Positions 58,402 through 64,000 of a DNA stretch of 64,000 nt are shown here, piece after piece (the stretch's first letter is position 1; each line of letters opens with the position of its first letter). Origin of the DNA: Megamerina dolium (taxonomy: Eukaryota; Arthropoda; Insecta; Diptera; Megamerinidae); the NCBI GenBank assembly GCA_963854835.1, contig OY978525.1, forward strand, positions 23,583,253 through 23,647,252. The letters are read 5' to 3'. The notes beneath the pieces are model-generated. The model worked only from the letters and a program-made list of their open reading frames with translations. It made no database searches and was not told where the DNA came from. The translations under genes were made by a program, and so were the position numbers.

Positions 58402-59983
58402 AAAATCTCCTTACAGTCGGCTGGGGCCGACCAAACTATACCCTGCATATGTAGATTTATATATAAAAAGTTTACTCGAATATCCAACTTTTCTTTTATT
58501 TCCACTTTTCGAGAAACAATTTTTGCATATACTACTAATTTACACCCGAAATATGGTTGACTTTGACGAAGTAAAAGGATTTTAAGATAATTCCGAGGCT
58601 TAGTATGGGAGCTATATAAAAAGTGGGCGTGGCTTACCACTTTCTAGTAAATCCAATTAATTTTTCAATGTTAATCCACACCTTAAATTTGGTGTCCTAC
58701 GTTGAATAGTTTCTAAGTTATGGTGGTTAACATTTTTGTTTAATTTCCTCAACTTTGTATGGGAGCCCCAATAAGAAGTGGCCGTGGTACGCTGATTTTT
58801 CGCCAGATTATTTCCGACTACGATATTAATTTAAGTGTCAATTATGGTTATTGTAGACATAAGATTGCCTAAGTTACAGCTGTTTCAATTTAAAATTTGT
58901 ATGGGGGCTACGATAAACACTGGGCGTGTTGCGCCCATTTTCTGTGAGCCTAGTTGCTCGTACAATACTAATCCATACCCTAAGTCTCATTGTCCTAGGC
59001 TAAATGGTTTGTAAGCTATGGAGCCTAAAATTTTAGTTTAATTCACTCGACTTTGTATGGTAGACCCATGAAGGAGTGGGCGTGGCACACTGATTTTCTG
59101 CCAGATTTTTGCCGACTACGATATTAATTTAAGTGTCAATTATGGTTATTCTAGACAGAAGATTGCCGAAGTTACAGCTGTTTCAATTTAAAATTTGTAT
59201 GGGGGCTACGATAAACAGTGGGCGTGGTGCGCCCATTTTTTGTGAGCCTACTTGCTCGTACAATACTAATCCACACCTTAAATCTCGTTATTCTACGCTG
59301 AATAGTTTGCAAGTTATAACCGGTAACATTTTTTTTAATTTCCGCAACTTTGTATGGGAGACCCAAAAAGGAGTGGGCGCGGCACATTGGTTTTCTGCCA
59401 TATTATTTCTGACTGCCGTGTTAATCTAAGTGTCAATTATGGTTATTCTAGACAGAAGATTGTAGAAGTTACAGCAGTTTCAATTTAAAAGAAGTACAGA
59501 CACTTTGTATGGGAGCTACGCTAGAAAGTAGGCGTGGCTCACCCACTTTGGGCGAGGTTATATAGTAGTATAATATAACTCCATGTGCAAAATATTGTTG
59601 TCCCAAGTGGTATATTATGTGAGTTATAGCAAGTTAAAGATTTTGAAAATTTCGAGGTTAGTCGCTTTGAATGCTTGGTGTGGGCGTGGTTATTGACCGA
59701 TCATGCCCAATATCAATCCCCTCCGTACCCTTGGATCATAGATTACTTATACCAAATTTCATCGAAATAGCTCAATATTTACTCAAGTTATCGTGCGAAC
59801 CAGCCAGGTGACAGACAGACGGACGGACGGACGGACGGACGGACGGACATCGTTAAATCGAAAATTTAATCGACGCTGATCACGAATATATATCCATGTC
59901 TATATCTCCGGAGATTCCTTCAAGTGGACACAAACATCTGACCGAAATGAATATACCATGCATATTGCATTATGCAGGGTATA
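58402..59983 (-). mobile_element. HINE/DINE-like element, copy C (right member of dimer)
   Basis: Follows copy B with no intervening host DNA: ...TGCAGGGTATA is directly joined to AAAATCTCCTTACAG. Nearly identical to copy B, with a longer GGAC run (about 59820-59847). Ends GCAGGGTATA, next to the mariner sequence ATAATCCGAAAG. Confidence 0.8.
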
Positions 59984-60600
59984 ATAATCCGAAAGAGCTA
60001 AATCTGGCGAATAAGGTGCGTGCTGAAGCAATTCGAGCTTTAACTCATTGATTTTGACTATCGCAATAGCAGTTGTGTGAACTAGTGTTTTTGTTCTATT
60101 GTTCGGTCAATATATGATGTATAGCACTTTTTGAAATGCCTATCATTTCATCTAGATCACACACCTTCAGCCGGCGATCATCCAATAAAATTTTTTGGAT
60201 TTTCTTAACCGTTTCTGGCGTGGCCACCTCAATTGGTCGACCACTACGGTTTTCGTCTTGGCAGCTCGTACGACCTCGTTTAAACTCTGCCATCTAATAT
60301 TTTATTGCCGTAAACGAAGGAACAGACTCCCCCAGAGCAGAATCTAGTTCGACTTTAATATTCGTTGGAGTGAGGCCTTTCAAATGAAAGAATTGAATTA
60401 CATAACGGTGACCAATTTTTTCCATGTTTACAAATTCACTGAAGTCGTTAACTTTCGATAGCTTAAAAAAAAAATACTAAACAAGGTGGCGCCTTGAAAC
60501 TTAAAACATATATTTTATAAGGTTGCCACTTTTCACCAAAGTAATTTTTTTTCAAACTACTGCCGCCATCACATCGGGTAGTTCTGGGACCGCACTCGTA

Positions 60601-60868
60601 CAAGCATTGTATACACATTTTGACCCGAGCAACGAAAAGTTGTTGCTGTTTAGTATGATTTGATATTGAATCTTCAATCGATTTTTTTAACTTCGATTCC
60701 AGTTTTTTTTACTATTTTTTTGGAACTATTTATTTCAATTTTAATCAATAAAAATTGATAAATTAGAAATAAACAGAGAATGAGCTGAGTCGTTTGTATT
60801 ATTTAAGGTACGCATCAGGCATTTTTCAAAGGTTTCGTTGGAAATTCGATACACTCCGTCAAACATTA
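60601..60868. other. short non-coding spacer
   Basis: Between the mariner and the LINE tail; nothing recognised. Confidence 0.5.
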
Positions 60869-62125
60869 CATACTTACTTACTTATACGGCCATTACAATC
60901 GAAAATAGATTTAGGCCGAATCTAGCGGGCTTCGCCAGCGAACTCTTTCCTTCACTAGCTGACGCTAGTTAGAAATACCAAGCGCTGACAAGTTCTCCAG
61001 TCCTTGGTATTTCCACCAGAGTTTAGGGCTGCCCCTTCTGCATCGTCTCCCAGCGAGTTCCGAATACAACACCTTCTTAGTTGGAGTGTCTTCTTTCATT
61101 CGCTCGACATGACAAAGCCAGCGCAGACGTTAAATTTTAATGCGCTTTACTATGTCGGTGTCAGCACACATCACATACAGCTCATGATTGCACCTTATTC
61201 GATACTCGCCACCATCGCTAATAGGTTCAAAGGTCTTCCGTAGGACTTTTCTCTCGAAAACACTGAGCATTCTCTCATCTGAGGTGGAAATTGTCCAAAC
61301 TTCTGCGCCATATGTATGGACAGGCACGATGAAACACTTGTAGTGTGTGGTTTTCGTTTCTCGAGAGAGGGCTCGACTTCTCAATTGCTTACTTAGCCCA
61401 AAGTACCACCTGTTAGCAAAAGTGATCCTTCGCAATATCTCCAGGCTGACATCACTACTGGTGTTAATATTGTTTCCAAGATGGACAAAGTCCTTCACTA
61501 CTTCAAAAGCGCAGTTATCAACATTGACGTGCTGTTCAAGACGCTGGGACTCTTTGTTTGTTGACACTAGGTACTTCGTCTTTGCCTCATTCACCGTAAG
61601 ACCCATTCGATTCGAATTATACAGTGTCATCCGATAAAGACGAATGAGCCCAGCAGAAATACCGAACTCAAACATTGTTGTGTAGTGGTAACCCCTTACC
61701 GGACCGTCGAAAGCGGCTTCATAATCAACATATAGATGGTGTGTGTCGATGGTAGATTTACCAGGTCTGAAGCCACACTGATAACGTCTAATCAGGCTGT
61801 TAAGCATAGACTTCAGTCTATCACACGGTATGCTCGATAGAACCTTGACGCAAATTTCTTATGCATGAGAGAGAGAGAATACTGAGCCTCCAATCATCGG
61901 GCATGCATTCATCCGACCATATTCTGCTTATGAGCTGCTCTATGCTGGTGAGTAGCTCATCGTGAGTAGCTCGTCGTATCCGATCTTAACAACAGCTGTA
62001 GCTTTGTTGTTTTGTAGGCTAGAAATGCCCTCTCTCACCTCGTTATGATCGAGTGGTGGAAAATCTACACCATCATCCGTGATTGGGGAGTTCGAGAGAT
62101 ATCCTCCTCTGGTGAAATTGTTCGA
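60869..62125 (-). pseudogene. LINE reverse transcriptase, copy 2, core deleted in frame
   Basis: Minus strand. A single open frame of 225 codons (61130-61807) runs from 'YQCGFRPGKSTIDTHHLYVDYEAAFDGPVRG' and 'FEFGISAGLIRLYRMTLY' straight into 'NRMGLTVNEAKTKYLVSTNKES' and 'DVSLEILRRITFANRWYFGLSKQLR'. The stretch with the catalytic YADD box is missing, yet the frame is kept. Downstream come 'RIRCNHELYVMCADTDIVKRIKI' and a 3' part related to copy 1, ending in a TAAGTAAGTAAG tail (plus about 60869-60884). Upstream are further decayed fingers-region sequences. It cannot have reverse transcriptase activity. Confidence 0.85.
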
Positions 62126-63699
62126 AGCGAATCTTTTCAGCTAGCCAACGAACACATTTAAAAAAGGTAAAAAAACTGTGAGAGGGAGAAGTGTCCTGCT
62201 TCTTCTAATTTATTACGCCTTCTTATTACTATGTTTTTGTTGATGTTATATTCTGAAATTATGCACTCTAAAGAAATGTTGTACTTTGAAGGCACTTCAT
62301 TTCAGCCCAATTTAATATGGTATACAGTGTTACGATCTGTTTTCGTAAAATATTCCCACTTTTATAATGAAATTTTCTAATTTCAACGTGATGTGCCAGG
62401 TTGATCGTTCATAAATAGAGTTAAGTGCGTATAATTCGTTGCCAATTTTACTGGATATTAATATTTTTTTCACACAATCTTATCTAAGAAAAATAACTCC
62501 TCTACAGAGCAAGTCAATGAGTGACCTTACCTGTAGACGTCGTATGCATTTCACAATAATTCTGGTAGGTACCTACTTAAAATATAAAATCATCTTCTAT
62601 CTGAAGTAATTGGTTTTTTATACGCATATTAATAAACAAATCCATGCATGATACCTTCATCCATTGAACTTGAAACCTTACATATGTAAGGCATTGGAGA
62701 TAACTAGCTGGCTATGTATAGTAGAAAAAGCAATTTAACAAACATCAAGATGCCATCAAGATGTTCGCTGTTTTTAAGACAGGATTTAGCTAAACTGTCG
62801 GATATTTTTTGTCTTTTGTTGTTTGTTCTTTTTTTTAAATTTTAATAATAGAAAATGCAGCAAATAATAATACTCGTAGCAATAATAATTTTTTTTTTTT
62901 AATAAAATCATAAATTCAAGGCAATTATAATTCATTTTATAATCATAGAATGTCCCTTTGAAGACGTACAAAAAGAAGAACACGATTGTGATTATTGTGG
63001 TGTAGTTAGTATAGGAATAATACGTATGTATGTACATTCATGCATACGAATATATGCAATATGAAGCATTTTATGCCTTACAACTAAAATCTATTCAAAG
63101 AATTTTATTATTATATTATTGTGCATCATACACGTAAATATGCACATACACAAATGAATATACGCGAAGAAAAAAAAAATTCAATAAAAATAATAAAATT
63201 GGCTTACAACATCAACAACACATATACACAGGCAAGCACACGCACACGGACATTCAATTCCTAAAAATAGCCAAATCCTTTATATACACATACCTATAAT
63301 ACAGCTGCGAAACCAGTTAAGAACGAAATTGTATTTATCAGATACATTCATACATCTATTTATGAGTGTATGTGTATGGTTTCTTAATTAAACCAACAAT
63401 TCTAAAAGAAACAACTGCAAAATCTTCAAGAGTTGGCGAAGATTATTCCCACTTCTTGTTCGAATATTCAAACCATCATATAAACCAATTGCACATGTGC
63501 ATACGATGTTTCTGTCGATAGGGATGCTAGAGTATAACCATAAAATACATTAATATTTCTGGTGTCGATAGAAATATCGATATTTATCGCAGTATATATA
63601 TTCATGGCATCTATACAAACCAACTATGTCCAAATCTTTTATTATATGTACTTTCTTCTAAATCTGATACATTTCATTTCATTCAAAGTAATCCCTATT
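62126..63699. other. non-coding stretch
   Basis: AT-rich with poly-T and CACACA-type runs (63215-63250). No gene seen. Confidence 0.5.
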
Positions 63700-63759
63700 C
63701 GAAACAATTTTCGTATGCCAACGCTTTTAGCACAGTACAAAAAAGTCCTCCTTCAGTAT

Positions 63760-63930
63760 AGCCTTCAAAGTGGATAACGAAACATGGAGCACCCGGATTT
63801 ACTTCATCTTTTGCATGATATTCGCTTTATTGGTTGGTCCTTTAAGGGTCATATGCATTAATCCAAGTTTCATCGCATATAATAATGGGTTTTGTGGCTG
63901 ACTGAAAGTCACTTAGCAAATGTTAATGCG
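63760..63930 (-). pseudogene. possible mariner-family transposase fragment at the window edge
   Basis: Minus strand reads approximately 'KPIIICDETW', then after frame changes 'MHMTLKDQPIKRISCKR'. This resembles the 'DETWI..YDPET..QS.E' block of Tc1/mariner transposases. It is short, broken and cut by the window end, so this is a weak call. Confidence 0.35.
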
Positions 63931-64000
63931 ACGTTCTTTTTTTAAGATGTTAAAATTTTCCAGAACCAATTCATATTTAGCACCTTTGAGACATAAAATA

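Larger units (their letters stand above)
56656..60425 (-). pseudogene. mariner transposase, deleted and interrupted
   Basis: Starts at ATG 60425 with 'MEKIGHRYVIQFFHLKG', then (after a stop) 'MAEFKRGRTSCQDENRSGRPIE', 'DDRRLKVCDLDEMIGISKSAIHHILTEQ'. An internal deletion of about 150 codons follows. The catalytic C-terminal half resumes near 'NTSSHTTAIAIVKINELKLELLQHAPYSPDLALSDYY', where the dimer is inserted. Beyond it the frame goes on with 'KKWL' and ends 'GIEAIEFRWEKCIELKGDYVEK' and TAA at 56656. The protein order fits exactly across the insertion, so the target mariner lost no sequence there. The first catalytic Asp region is gone; the enzyme is dead. Confidence 0.85.
56591..60598 (-). mobile_element. 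mariner element, internally deleted and split by a HINE dimer
   Basis: TA duplications at 56589-56590 and 60599-60600. Inverted ends CGGGGGCGGTCCCAGAACTA (left) and CGAGTGCGGTCCCAGAACTA (right, inverted) continue with further matches. Without the inserted dimer (about 56838-59983) the element is about 0.86 kb, against 1.3 kb for a full mariner. Confidence 0.9.

Noticed and set aside
1..64000. CRISPR array, bacterial operon or defence island
   Set aside because: No spaced direct repeats of the CRISPR type and no bacterial coding density. Introns, LINEs and SINEs show that this is an insect genome.

Overview
The window looks like non-coding, AT-rich DNA of a higher dipteran. A tephritid-type fruit fly is my inference from the repeat families; the sequence alone does not prove it. 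It holds one host gene. The rest is introns and intergenic DNA filled with transposable elements of nearly every class. I see no rRNA, no genuine tRNA, no CRISPR and no bacterial gene.

Host gene: on the minus strand, four coding exons (48651-48705, 38865-39240, 38549-38701, 34483-35707) join in phase with GT/AG splice sites. They give a 602-residue secreted protein: signal peptide, C-type-lectin-like domain, then a long Asp/His/Gln/Ala-rich tail. Intron 1 is about 9.4 kb and intron 3 about 2.8 kb; both contain transposons.

Main element: 17518-23545 is an intact Ty3/gypsy LTR retrotransposon. It has two 437-bp LTRs that I read as identical, an ATAT target duplication, a primer binding site that looks complementary to tRNA-Leu, a polypurine tract, and Gag (SAP-like domain, coiled coil, capsid, CCHC knuckle). 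Pol (protease, RT, RNase H, DD35E integrase) lies in the -1 frame. The gag/pol junction holds a complete-looking -1 frameshift signal: a slippery heptamer directly before the gag stop, a 6-nt spacer, an 11-bp stem and a second stem forming an H-type pseudoknot. This is the most striking signal in the window.

Other elements: (i) three near-full copies and one worn fragment of a 1.6-kb non-autonomous element with the build of a DINE/Helentron-associated element (subterminal inverted repeats, 3' hairpin, GTCY microsatellite, internal tandem repeats of about 297 bp). Two copies form a head-to-tail dimer inside a broken mariner (56591-60598). (ii) Two mariners with internal deletions and three DD41D-type Tc1/mariner relics. 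(iii) A PIF/Harbinger element with 3-bp TTA duplications and a three-exon transposase remnant, lying in intron 1 of the lectin gene. (iv) Three minus-strand copies of one LINE and two pieces of RNase H/zinc-knuckle-type LINEs. (v) A tRNA-derived SINE family, four copies of which have 12-13 bp target duplications; one copy has a foreign 3' tail ending in CCTAA repeats. (vi) Small TTAA-flanked elements beginning GGTGG.

The left 17 kb, the stretch 24-34 kb and the right 15 kb are intergenic and degenerate. Most open frames there are chance frames or shadows of repeats.
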